A DNA stretch of 64,000 bases from contig NC_134643.1 of the NCBI RefSeq assembly GCF_030463565.1, positions 123,920,309 through 123,984,308 on the forward strand. The letters are read 5' to 3'. The DNA comes from Pelecanus crispus (lineage: Eukaryota > Chordata > Aves > Pelecaniformes > Pelecanidae). Every line of letters begins with the position of its first letter. The stretch's first letter is position 1. The position numbers and the translations under genes are program-made. Shown one piece after another: positions 1 to 12,810 of the stretch. The notes under the pieces are model-generated. The model searched no databases, was not told the origin of the DNA, and saw only the letters and a program-made list of their open reading frames with translations.

Positions 1-265
1 TGGAAAATCATGACTGAAACCTCCATGATAAGCTAACTTAAAGTTTTTCCTGCTTCTCATTTTCTTGCCTGTTCTTATTTGAAGTGCGCAGTAGTTAGTT
101 ATCTTGAGAGCACAGACAGTTAAATCGGAGAAGTATTTACGTTTCTAAGAGATAAAAGTGCCTAGTCCTGATCCTTCTGACATGTTCCATATAAAGAGGA
201 CTTTGCTGGATTGGCCAAGTGGTGATAGCTTTCATCTGATGCCACGTTGTCTGGTTATATTATAG
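1..265 (+). other. DOP1B: DOP1B intron (3' part, cut by window start)
   Basis: Non-coding. It ends in a T-rich stretch and a TATAG acceptor at 261-265, directly before the first recognisable DOP1B exon. I see nothing else in it. Confidence 0.7.
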
Positions 266-3200
266 GAGGTGACCCAAAAAATCTTGGAGGCTGTAGGGAC
301 TGTTGCTGGTTCTTCTCTGGAACAGACTAGCTGGCTGAGCCGGAATTTAGAAGTGAAAGCTCAGCCTCAGATTTTACCAGATGACTTCAACATTGAAGAT
401 GTGAAAGGTAATGTGGTTTTGTCTGACTTTCTGCTGCTTTTTCTCTTCTGCTTAAGTCAGTGAAGAGTACAAGGTGTTTGATAGTGTGTAGTTTGCATGA
501 GAAGGGAGTAATACAGACAAAAAGGTAAACCCAAAAATATGCATTCTCCTCCAATAACAGCGTCAACCTAAGCGGGTTTAGTAAATACATAACACAGAGG
601 AAAACGTACTGCAGGTGCATGCAATACATGCGACAGAACAGCAGGGGGAAAGAGGTACATCACTGTGGCAACATGCGCAGAAGCATTTGACTGTAATACC
701 AATAGGCAAGTAACAGTTCTGTTTGGGAAGAAAATTAGCAAACAGCAAAATTTAAACATGTCTTGTCTGAAGGGAAAACTAAATTATTTTGCCTCTTTTA
801 GATACATCAGTGGCACCATCTTCAATGGTTTCTGCCTCTGCTCCTTCGATATACAGTGTCCAAGCTCTTTCTCTCCTTGCAGAAGTAAGTAGGAACAGTT
901 TTGTCGTTACTGCTCTCATCTGTGGGGTGGTTGTTTATTGATATTACTGAGCAGCGGAATACATTAGGTTTTCCTGGTAGATTAAATGGGAGCTTAAATC
1001 TTTATTTAATTATGTGCCATTTATTTAATTATTTATGTGCCATCCCATGTGCACACGCATTCTAGCCTGAAATATGGCATGCTTTCCCCTTTTGTCAGAA
1101 ATACCAACTAAAGGTTTAAAGAGACATTCTTTTCATTTTTAAGGTTCTTGCTTCTCTTTTGGACATGGTTTACCGGAGCGATGAGAAGGAGAAAGCTGTG
1201 CCATTGATTTCACGTTTGCTTTATTATGTATTTCCTTATCTACGCAACCACAGGTAACTTCTCTCTCTGCACATGTGATTTTTCTTACATCTGATTTTTT
1301 TGACCACACTGTAAGACTATTGCTTTTTCTTCTTCTCAGGAGTGCTTAAGAGTCAAGGGGAATTGTAAGAGTTGGATACCTGAGATACAAAATCTCGTAT
1401 AAATAATTGCCTAATTTAGTCACCAACTGTATAGGACAGAGAAGCATGTTCTCCCCTTCCCATACCATACAGTTGATCTTTTGCTCTAGGTAAAAAGTCT
1501 CATTATTCTCATTAACAAATGAAATTTTCCCCAAGGAAAGGCAATTTCCTTTACGAGCCTTAGCCCTGTCTGTAAAGCTCCCGTGCTCAGACACTGCTGT
1601 CCTGAATCACACCCCAGAAGAACTGCTCTCTCCACTCACTGTGGAAGACCTAGAGAGTGAGGCACAGTTAGTTAAAATAAACCTCAAGAAATACTTTTCA
1701 CCACCTTCTTCCTGCTGTTCACACACACATGCCTCCCAACTGTAAGAGCACAGGTAATGAACAAAACTAATTGGTATTTGGGCCGGTAAGATTTTGTAAC
1801 AATTATTTTGCAAAATTGCTCAGCTGTAGAGTCACTGAGCCTGTGAGCTGTTCTAAGTTCTCTGTGCCTTAGTTTTCTGGTGATCTTACAGCTTGAATGA
1901 TGAGCTCTCCTCCACAGTAGGGTAATACAAAACTTCCCTTTTGGGAGGATTATCTTACATATCCAGTAAGTTTATGCTAATAATGCTAAATCCCTTCTCA
2001 GTGTAGACATCGAAGAGTAGTCTGTGAACCGTGCCATACCAAATGTTTGCAGCATTAGGGACATTGCCGTGTTTTTGCATTAAACTGTGGTTTTGTGCTT
2101 TTAGAGTGTTTTTTCCTGACCCTTCTTTTTCCTGTAATGGATGATCAGAATTCAGGATAATACTTGGTGGCTATGTTTACATTAGCAATTTGATTAGAGC
2201 AGTAGTGTAGTTTTGAAGTGAATCTCTTGATTTGCCTCCATTTATGAAAAGCTGGTTCAGTACTCCAAGCAGTTTTAGTGCATGAACTAAATTCCTTTTG
2301 GAGGAAACTAATAGAAGCTCCTCTACAGAAGTGACCCAACAGGTGTCTCTAACTCCTGACTGCACTGCCATGAGGAGATCTAGCATACCAGATGTGCCAG
2401 TAGAAGGCTGTCAAACTTGGGACATCCTGAAGCTGTTCTTGTGAGCCAAGTTATCTTGCTCTACTACTTGCTGTCCACTGTGGGCCCTCAGCTCTTCACT
2501 GCTGTCTTTCTGCTGCTCCTTCCTTATCCTTCTGTGTTTCTTCTGACATGTCACCCATTCCTACTTTACCTGTCCTGTTGCTTTTCTCCATTGTGGAACG
2601 CTATTGCTTTTATTGTCCTTTACTATCATTGCTTTTCAATTTCTGCCAGTCTGACACCTACCTTTTCTGCCTGTTGGGGAAGAAGGGCAACAAGGACACA
2701 ATGCCACTGCTGAGTCTTTCCTGTGAAGTGGTCAAAAGTTTATTGGTAGTCTGGATGAAGACCAGAACAGCAATCGGAGATAAGGAACAGCACAGCAGAC
2801 GTGCCCACTGCAGAAAGCTAGAAGAAATTTTCAAGTACCTGCTCACTGCCAAGCCTGCAGCCCATTTCAACTCAAGTCTGAGGGTGACCATGCAGTAGTA
2901 TCTAGAGGGGTGCATGCTGTCCCTGAACCCTACAGGACAATCTGTGCAGGAGCACATCCATGGACTCTTTTCATCCACAGACTCCTTTCCACACCACAGC
3001 TGGCTTCAGGAGAGCTGTTGATTAAAACCCTGGTATGTGTACAGATTTTCCATGCTCATTTTAATGGTGACTTTGTGAGTGAATTAATTAATGCCTTCAT
3101 TTTTGGTGGAAACCAAGGTATTTTGTTCAGAGCAGCAGCATAGCTGTATAGATCATTGCTCTGACCACAAGGGTTGCTTTGTCTTTAGAAGCAGTTGCCC

Positions 3201-6200
3201 TGGGACCATGAGATGTGAGATGAATCTTCCACATATCAGTCACCTGTGTCAGAAACTGTGGGTTCTGCCCATGGGCCTGCGTTGGGCCAGGCAGTGGGTC
3301 AGCTGTGTGCACAGCACCTGGGGATAACGCAGCCTCCTCTGGGCTTCTGCGATAAGAATGCATTTCCAGTGCCTTTCCTTCCTGCACTAGGCAGCTGCAG
3401 GCTGATAGTCTGGTGCTGGCAGCATTTATTCAGAGTGCGAAGCAGTCTCTAGCTGAGGAGCTGTGGAGTTTTATGGCAATGCTCAATTTGCTTTGCATAC
3501 AAATAAGCCAAAAATATCACTGGCTGTCCCACCCTTGCCCAGGTACTGGCACTGGGAAGCAGTAGTGCAGCCTCACCTGCGAGGCTTTGACTCCACAGGG
3601 CACAAGGTGCAGTACTGCCCTTGTCTCTGGTTGTGGCAGACAGCCTGCTGTGAGCACTCAGTTGGGGCCATGCATCCCCATGGTTGTAGGGGTAAAAGGG
3701 ACACTCTCACGTCTGCTGACATGTCGTTGCTGCTCAGAGAGCTCTGAACCCATGGCATGTCCTAACCTTATCCTGCAAACTTCTGTGTTGGGGCATTCTG
3801 GGTATTGATTGCAGGTAGAGGGACAGCCCATACTGTTGTGTGTGACCCTCAAGCACACAGGCCTAGGCCATTCCTCGATCTGGGCAGGCAGGAGCGTGGC
3901 ATGGAGCACATTGAGAGCACATACTGACAGGAGGCCCTCTCTGTGCTCAAAAGCCATAACCTTGGCTCTTTGAAGAAAACTGGAGGCTAGGAGGAGGAAG
4001 GCAAGAAACTATCATGTACCTTTACAGCCATTTGGTGACTGGGTTTGCTCTTCTCTCCTCCACAGAGTCCTCTGAGGAGGGAGTTGCAGTGGATGTCCCT
4101 CCACCTTGTTCCCATGCCGCTGTGGGCAGGATGCAGTATGCACCCCATGGGGCTATCTTTGAGCACCCAAAGACCAAGACAGCACTGTAGAGGAAGGAAG
4201 ATGACAGAGGCTGTAGTGGAAAGGCATCTGCAGGATGTTGAGCATGACTGACATGGCTCACGTGACACCAGGCTGGCAAAAGCGTGGGAGCAGGAGGCTC
4301 TGAAGAGGTGGGAGAAGGACAGCCCCAGCAGGAGGACCAGCCAACTATCTTCCCTGGTGGTGGTGGCTGCTGGGCACTTGCTGGAAGAAGCAGCTCTGCC
4401 TCCTGTCAACCCTCTCATGGCTGATACCTGGGCAGACAGCAGAGTGCCCATCCATGTATGCAAGTCAGGTTAGAAGGGTGAGGTGTGGTAAGAGGCATGG
4501 AGACTATAAAGCCCTCTCCTGTCCTCTCCGTTCCCACCAGCATGTGCTAGTTAGGCCTCATTGGCCAAATTCTGTTATTTTTGTCTCTGTATAGACCCTG
4601 TTGGCTCACAGGGGAACGTACATGGTTGTGTTTGTCCTCTCCCCTGATTCCAGATATGGTACAAGATATATTTCCCCCAGGAACTGAAACCTTTTGTTGT
4701 TTGAGCTTTGTGACAGCGGTTTCTGCTTAGCTGTAGGTCTTCCTCCCATCTGGGTTTTTTGCCTTTACTTAAAGCTCCCCTTTCTGTGTATCTTAGGTAA
4801 TGGAAAGAGGCTGTGGGATGGGGCAGTAGAGCACTGGGCAGGTCACAGGACCCATCATGAAGTAGAGAGTACAATATCTCCCTATACTCTGCCTAGTTTT
4901 TCAGCCAAAAGCATAGGTGCAGGAGAGATGGATGATATCCTCTGTCAGGTTAACAGTATAACCATTTTCCCACAGGGACAGGAGGACAGAGAGGAGAAAG
5001 TTTCCTTGCTGTGTGGGTTTCCTTCTATCTTCCAGGGCCTTATCAGCTTGGTCCTGCTTCCTCAGCCTTCCTCATGCATTCCGCCCCCCACTTTCTCCCA
5101 GTGCTATTCACAGGTCTCTTAGAAAGCAAATACTCCTTTTTCTAGCAGCTCTCTGCTAAGTGGCAGGAAGCAACCCTCCCCTTCCCTGCTTGCTGCCAGT
5201 TCCATTTTTCTGAGTTGCAGCTACTCCTGCTGTATCAAGTTTCCCCTCCTCCTGGCTGCTAGCTTTTGGCTACTGCATTTTTCTGAGCAGACCAATCTAT
5301 ACCAAGGTGTGGGAGAGCATCAGCCACAGCTTGCGGGTGGGGGAGGGGAGTGGGGATTGTCTTGAGTGTTGTTTAGGTCATAGTCAAAACCTCTAGCCGG
5401 TATACAGTAAAGAGAAAAAAAATGGTATAGAGGGTCAGGGAAGATATAACCAGGTATGCCTAAAACGGATGATGGGTTGGGTGTCACGGGGAAGTGAGCA
5501 TTAAAGCCAGCAAGCCTCAGGGTGCAGCAGGGTTTGAAGACATTTCCATGCTCCCTTTCAAGGGGGATGGGTTAAAAATGATGCAGAGAAATTTTGGGAA
5601 GCTGTTCTTTTCTATTCATTATATTTCTGCATTTTCCATTGTATCTATTACAATGTTTTCTGCCTACTTCACCCCTAACCAAGTCAGTCAAATTCTTGAT
5701 GTATGGAGTGTATGTCACTCTTGTTGACTGGGGCATATACCGTCATGCACATGCACCCGGTGCCCTCACCATTTGCAGCAGATATGGAAAACCCTGCATA
5801 CAGCCACCACTGAAACTGTTTCTGGGAATGCTGGCATCATGCTGCCATGCTTGGCCTGCTGCGAGCCAGCGGCTGCAAGCCAAACACTCATTTCGTCTCT
5901 GCCCCATGTGTGGAAACAGCACACTTAAATTGGCAGGGACACCACTGCTGTCAGGATGTCCTTGTGAACTGGTACAGGGGTTAAATGACGACTTCTGCAA
6001 TGCAAATGGAGATCTGAACACCAGGAGTCAGCCAGCTTTTTTTTTCTTGCAAAGAAGATACTACCATGCCCTTCGGTCTGAGACTGATGGTTTAAAAGAC
6101 ATGGGCATCAGAGTCCTGTTGAAGTTGCTGAGATGCCTAGAAATGTCCCCTGATGGTTCTCCAGTGTCGGCCTGGCAAGACCAGCAGTCCTTGTGATCTG

Positions 6201-9200
6201 TGTAGCCATAACCATAACAAGATGGTCACTGGTTAAGAATGTAGAGCCCCCATCAGGCCCATGGGTGAGCTGTAAGATTTTCATGTCACTCTCACATGCT
6301 GCTCACCAGTTGGACTATAATCTCCAAGACTGTCTTCATGCCTCTGTCCTCCCCAGATTGGCAGGAGTTTGGCTGCAGGGCTCCATAAAAAGGCAGTAGC
6401 CTCCCCGCCCCCACCTTGAAAACACAGGGGCTGCTGAAGCCTTCTGTGAAGGTGTGGTGCCAGCTCACCACAGAAGACCTTGACAGCATCCCTTCTCAAC
6501 CAAAAGTCTTGTTCCTGTCAGTCTGAGCACCACCTCCCCAACCTGAAACCTTTGTTCAGCCATGGGCAAAGCAGTTGCCATAGCAAGGATTCGTAGCAGG
6601 ACGCTGTTTGGCATCTGTGTTCTCAGTGAAACTGAGGTGCCAAAGGACAAGCATCAGTTCACGCAGGGTCCCTCTGCCTTGCTCCTACCAGTTTCAACTT
6701 GAGCCCCATGCTCCTTCCCTACTGTGCTTTGCAGAGCATGGTGTCGAAATTTGGAGTGGGATGGTGCATAGGGCAGCACAAGGAGAAAAAGGCTTGTGTG
6801 TGAGATTTTTATACTGTTGATGATGACAGGAGAACTGACATACAAGTGTTATCTGGGTGACAGATGAAGCCTACTGTGGTACCTTCTAAAGGGGTCTGCT
6901 GACAAGGATGCAAAGCTTATTAGAAACCTTTTTTCGGGGAAGTTTTGAACCACACCTGTAGTGGAGATGGGCAGTACCGTGCTGTGGTACATCTAATCTG
7001 AAAATGTGTCCCCAAACCAGGTGCACTGGAAATGTGAGAAGCTTCTGCACAAACTGTTTTGATCTACTGATCTCCTGCTGCTCCGAATTATGAGCTAATG
7101 TAGACATAGCCTATTACTGAGAGAATTTGGTTAGAAGTTCTAGGGAATCCTGGAGTTTATTTTCTGGTTACATAATTTTAACTTTAAAAAATACATATAT
7201 CTATCATTATTGTTCTCTTCCCCCAGTGCCTACAACATTCCTAGTTTTCGTGCTGGTGCTCAGTTGCTCAGCTCACTGAGTGGATACGCCTATACCAAGC
7301 GAGCCTGGAAGAAAGAAGTTGTCGAGTTGTATATGGATCCAGCTTTTTTCCAGATGGACACTTCATGCACTCAGTAAGACATGAGATTGTAGCACTCCAA
7401 GATTCTATTCTGAATTTGCAAAGAAAGGCTTCAAAGAAGAATGGCTAATACTGGCAAGAAAATTCTGTTTAGTACTTTCTTACAGAATGTAATAATGTTA
7501 AAAATGCATCTCAACAACTAATTCCACTACATGTATTATAAGCAGTGAAGTTTTCATTATACTGCAGACGAATAAACTTGTCTCATGCTGATAGTCCTCT
7601 TAGTGATTAGGGAACTGCATACTGTAGAGCTGGAGGACGTAGAATGCAGTATGGGTTAAAACAGATAAAAGTCTGCACATTGAACATCATTTGGAAACTG
7701 TTTCCTTGTATGAAATGTTTGACCAAAATCTTTTCTGAGGTGCACCTGTACCAAAGCTTTCTCTGGTTATCTAATTCCTTCTGTATCTTATTCAGTTGGA
7801 GATCCATTATTGATCATCTTCTAACACACGAGAAAACTATGTTTAAAGATTTGATGAGTAAGTATCAGCTACTGATAACTTATTTCTACATTAATTTGAA
7901 ATCTATTTGCATTTGAGCTATTGAGTACATTTTAATATACTCATGTATCAATAAAATGCAGACAGTGCATCTGTATAATTGAGTATGTTGCCAGCTTAGC
8001 ACAGCTTTTAGCTGTGAATAAAGTTAATTCTGTATTTTGGTCATGTCTAAAACACCCGTAAGTATTTTTGTTCTAGAAAGGCTAATGTTGGACTCCTGCA
8101 TTCACATTTTGTGGTAATTTTAAGTTGCTGAATTGTGACCTTTTGCAGCTGTTCCCTGTTAGAACGCGTGGAGACTTTGGCTAACTTTGCAGGTGTCTGT
8201 ATACTGGCATCAAGCTGTAGGAATGTGGTGCACCAGTAACAGCAAACCTTTGAGCAGTGTGCTTTGACCTCTAATTCAGGCTTGAGGAGAGTACAGAAGG
8301 AAGTGGGGGACGGGGTGGGATAGAACCCCTTAAATTTGTGTGGAGCTTCAAAAGAAAAAGCAGTTTTAGTCTCTTTTTCAGATCTTCTAAAAGAATATTG
8401 AAGGGTTACAGACTAATTCATAATTCATAATGCCCTTTTTTTTTTTTAAACTTATTTTTAAACTTATCTCCTTTTTTCTCAGTAAGTCTTAAAGCTCCGA
8501 GATCACTCATCTATGGATTTAGGAGACTGAAAAGATGGGAAGATTCTTGCACATAAAGGCAGAGACAGGGGTTTAAAATACTGGACAGCCTCATTGGAGC
8601 TGCAGTGCTTGTTTCATATAATTTTTCTGCTAGCGTGGGCAGATCTGGATCAACACCAATTTATTATTCCAATTCATAGACCTAAAGAGAGTTTTTCTTT
8701 TTAAAAGATTTCAGGACATATGAATTATTTTCAGCCCAAAACACAAGAAGTCTTTATATGGTAGATAATTCTTATCTCTGTTGTAGATATGCAGAGCAGC
8801 GCCTTAAAACTGTACCCAAGTTCTGAGCAGAAAGCAATGTTGTTAAAGCGGCAAGCTTTCGCTGTCTTTAGTGGAGAGATTGATCAGTATCATCTCTATC
8901 TTCCTTTAATACAAGGTAAGATTTGTAATTTCACCTGCCTTTTTTTTTTCAGCTGTAACACATACATAAATTGTGCAAGAAAGGATTTTCACCTATTTTC
9001 CAACAGGTACTTCCATTTTTTAAAAGTTTTTAACAAAATTCACAATGCTGTGAATCTCTGAATTCTAACAAACAAATAATCTTATTAAGAGGGAGACAGG
9101 AATCTGTGTTCCAAAGCCTTTGGTCTGGAAATATAACTGGAAACATGATTATTTTGTGGCAATCTTCCAGCCACGCTTGGGCTGTTGTTGTTCCCCTTAA

Positions 9201-11223
9201 ATGTCAGTTTTGATAAAATTTTGTCCAAAATAAAACCACCATGTCTTCAGACTTTTTCTGAATCACAATGTTGTTATCAGAGTGCAAGGGACTCAACCCA
9301 AAACTTATGATAAAGCACAAATTTTGTTTTGCCACCTTCTACATTTTTTTTATTTCCCAGAACAACACATGTTCAGGAAAATACTACTTTTTTTTTTTTT
9401 AATGTTTATTTCAGAACGACTGACTGAGAACCTCCGTGTTGGGCAGACTTCCATAGTTGCCGCACAGATGTTTCTCTTCTTCAGAGTTCTTTTGTTAAGG
9501 ATTTCTCCTCAGCATCTAACCTCGTTGTGGCCAATTATGGTAACTGAATTGGTAAGGCACAAGTAGTAATTTGAAACTAATTAGTGTGTGTGTTTTCCCA
9601 TTTCACCTTTTTCTTTCTCCCAAATACACCCCCTGTTTGAAAAAGGAAATGTTTTCATAGTTTTACATTAGTCTGGTAATTTGGGAAAAGAATTAACATT
9701 GTCATTAGAAAATACCTTTTTGATTAATTATGTTGTTGTTGCTAATGTAATCTCTTGCAGGATTGGTTAATTTGTTCTTAGTAAGAGTAAACTAAGAGTC
9801 TGTGTTTCCTTATACTATGTGAAGCATATTTTTTTTGTGATTGAGTTCTATGAACACTTCAGTATCCCCACAAATAATTTCTTTCTTTAAAGATTCAGAC
9901 ATTTCTACAGCTGGAAGAAGATTTAACTGAGGAAGATGAACCAATGAAGTAAGAATTACCATTTGTCTGACAGAGAACTTGTGAAACCCAGTAATGATCA
10001 TGCTTGTTCTGTATCTGCAAATTTTTATTTATTTATTTATTTAATCTTCTGGGATAGAGAGGAGACAGCAGGATTTTTTGTTATTGCACTTGTGTATTTC
10101 TGGTACTGATGAATCACAGTTTAGGGGATTTTTTCAGGAGCTAAAATAGTGGTATATTCAAAAAACATAAGTACCACTTATTAGTTGCATACAAAAATAG
10201 AAGAGATGCTGAGTCAGCATTTGAATATTTTAACATGTTGACCTTTTTCTGAATACTTTACTTTTTCTTTTAACAACCTTTTATATTATTCACAGTGCTC
10301 ATACAGAATAACAATAGTTTTTGTTGCACACAGGTGCAACTGCTCGTTTGTGTAAGTGTGTACCTTTTTAAATGAAAATCATTTAGTGGATTTATGTTTT
10401 AATGGTACATTTCTTAATTGTAACTAACACAGGAGCAACAGCAAAATAAGCAAACAGAAAGTCTCAGGTGATGGCAGTGGATCTGACATACAGCAGAATG
10501 AGCTGTCCTTGTACTTATCAGCTTGTAAGTTTTTGGACACAGCACTTTCATTTCCACCTGACAGGATGCAGTTGTTTCAAATGTAAGTCCTCTAATTACT
10601 TACCTTTTCTCCAAGTTGTTACCATTCTTATCCTTTAAAGTAATTCCAGATCTCCTTTCTAGACTCAATTTTGCCATCAGTGCTCTTCACAAGTGCAAAT
10701 GTTGATAGACAAATGTAATTTGGGTTATTTGGAAAAACAGTTTGGTCTTGTCAGTGTAGGATAATTTTACCATCCCCATTAGGAGGTTCTCTAACTTGGA
10801 AAAATTGGGAGAAGAGAAAGATGGAGACTGTTCTCTGTTCTTTGTTTTCCCTTTGCACACACTTGGGAATTTTTTGGAGCCAGTTGCATTTAAATACTGA
10901 CATGACAGTAACGTCCTTGTTCATTAAGTTTGGCTCTGGTAATAGCATAAAATTATAGTTATGACAGCTCTTTCTGTAAACAAACCAGTGCTCTACTAAA
11001 CTATGTATGATTCAAACAAGGGGTTTTTTCTGCCTGTCTTCTTATCAAGTAATCCATTTGTTTCAGGTATAAATGGGCATTTGTCCCAGAGGTGGACACA
11101 GAGTCATCTACTGTGACCTCTCATCTGGTAGAAAATCATCAGGAATGCAGACCACACATTATAAGAATCATGGATCTGCTGAAGATGAAATATGGGGTAA
11201 AGAAAGAATGCTTCACTTGAATC

Positions 11224-11256
<33 letters not shown>

Positions 11257-12154
11257 TGTTTATCCATTAATTTACTTTTCTAAACAAGTGATAAGATTTT
11301 AAGTTAGGCAAGAGGTTTTTAGATATTCTAATAAAATTCATGAGGCTTTTAAAAAATGATCAGCCTGCTTTCACATAGGTATCTTGAAGATGTCAGATTG
11401 CTTTTGAGTGTGAGGGAACAATAGGCAGTTTTCCTATTGTTCCTTTAAATCTGCCCACAACCACCCAGTGAAAACAATTTGTCTCAGACAGGACCGGTGT
11501 TTAAAAAAAAGAGCATGCTGTACTTTGTCAAAAAAGGTTTACCATAACAGCCTTTTAAATTACCATTAAGGTTTTATATTAATACTTCCAGAAAAGGAAA
11601 CAGGGCATCGTTATTTCTCAGAGATATATCTATTCTGTTGCTGTTTGATATCTGATTCTGAAGGCTAGTTCAAATTTGCAGTCTTCAGAACTTGTGAGAT
11701 TTTCGTTTAATGGAACCTCGAATCCAAATACAGAAGTAACTCAGTATATCATCTATACAGTTTATACTGTGATACAGTTGTAGGCTTTGGATCTCTTCAT
11801 ATGAAAAAAGTGTATAGTACAAGGGTTTGGACAAGCCAGAACAACATTGTGTCTTAATGCAAAACCTTTAGTAAATCTCAGTTTGTTTGCTTACAGGAAA
11901 CAAATAACACTGAGGGAATTTCCAAGAAGCACAAATTTCCTCTTTTGAACTTCCGCTCTGTATCTAGCATCACCCAGCTTATGCCCTTCTTCAAGACTCT
12001 GTGTTGCGCATTTACAGCAAAGGGGACTGAGTCCCAGAATTCCCATACTTCTGCATCTCTCTCTGTGGACTATGTTGGCAGTAATGGCGTAAAGATCTTG
12101 CAACAGCTTGAAGAGAGTGTTGAATGTGACTTCCTTGAAAACATGGAAAGTTAA
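266..12154 (+). CDS. DOP1B: DOP1B (DOPEY2) C-terminal part, last 11 coding exons
   Basis: The DOP1 family acts with MON2 (and ATP9A) at the Golgi/endosome in retrograde membrane trafficking. Exons: 266-407, 802-884, 1144-1253, 7227-7373, 7796-7857, 8787-8915, 9415-9551, 9893-9948, 10433-10582, 11067-11196, 11897-12154. They sum to 1404 nt, giving 467 residues plus a TAA stop, with every phase closing. All introns are GT-AG with ordinary U2 donors. Recognised family stretches are [20 protein letters not shown] (exon 1), [20 protein letters not shown] (exon 4), [20 protein letters not shown] (exon 6), [20 protein letters not shown] (exon 7) and the [15 protein letters not shown] block (exon 10). 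The last exon encodes an [20 protein letters not shown]-like segment and ends in [13 protein letters not shown]. The region is helix-rich with leucine-rich repeats of hydrophobics and no membrane segment I would trust. The first exon could start at 266 or 269, since both acceptors keep frame. The N-terminal part lies outside the window. Confidence 0.95.
1254..7226 (+). other. DOP1B: DOP1B intron of about 6 kb, no gene recognised
   Basis: This is the largest intron in this part of DOP1B, between a CAG/GTAACT donor and a CCCCAG acceptor. The part from about 2400 to 6900 is visibly richer in G+C than the flanking AT-rich intron and carries many chance open frames on both strands. None has a domain I know, codon conservation I can judge, or flanking splice signals that join in phase. 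I recognise no CR1 or LTR there. It may be an old, decayed repeat. Confidence 0.6.
10024..10043. repeat. (TTTA)n microsatellite
   Basis: About five tandem copies of a TTTA unit in a DOP1B intron, 76 nt after the donor of the exon ending at 9948. Confidence 0.8.
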
Positions 12155-12810
12155 GCTGCAGGTTGGACACTTGCCTCGTGGTGGATAAATAGCGAAAAAA
12201 AGGAAAACTTTACTGCAATTCTTCTCTTCTTTTTTCCCCCAGTTTTGAAACTAAATGTTGGGTTTTCTTCCTGCTGTTGTGGAGTGCTCTTCAATAATCC
12301 AGGCTTCTGAGTTGGTGTTAAAAAGCAGGATTCTTCGGTTCCGGGGGGGAGGGGATTGGGGAAGTACAGTTTAGTGGTAATTTATCACAGTTACTGTATT
12401 CTTTTACTTGTTTTCAATGTGAAGGATTAAAGATATTTTGTAAATAAAGGAAGAATATTTTTGACTTGGTGAAAGTAGCAACTGTACCATTTATCCAGTA
12501 ACTTCTCAAGTAAGTATTTTAAACTGCTTTTGGAACTGTGTTCTGAAAGAAAATTTAAGAAAAAGCTAATATTGCATGTCAGTGTACAATCAGTTTGCAG
12601 ATAAGCCATTTCCTGAGGTTAAAGCCTGCTTCTCCTTTCTTTAACTTGTCCTAAAACTTATCAGCTTCTAATCACCTAAATTTTAAACAGATATACTTTA
12701 TAAGTCTTAGCATTGTGCAAATAACTGCAGACTTACCATGTTTGTAAATTCAAGTCTGTACTATAGTAGCATTCTTCAGGATTAGTGATTCCTAAATAAA
12801 AGACAAATAC
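12155..12810 (+). other. DOP1B: DOP1B 3'UTR and polyadenylation signals
   Basis: The sequence after the TAA has no long frame and includes a T/C-rich stretch and a G7 run near 12344. AATAAA hexamers lie at 12443-12448, followed by a T/G-rich stretch, and at 12795-12800. The first is the better-placed end of the transcript, about 290 nt after the stop. The second could serve a longer form. Confidence 0.6.

Noticed and set aside
3987-4463. 158-codon minus-strand frame in the same intron
   Set aside because: Low-complexity serine/cysteine-rich translation without motif support, overlapped by other chance frames.
5594-6196. 200-codon frame in a DOP1B intron
   Set aside because: No recognised domain and no splice sites joining it in phase with DOP1B. 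The neighbouring exons already join correctly without it.
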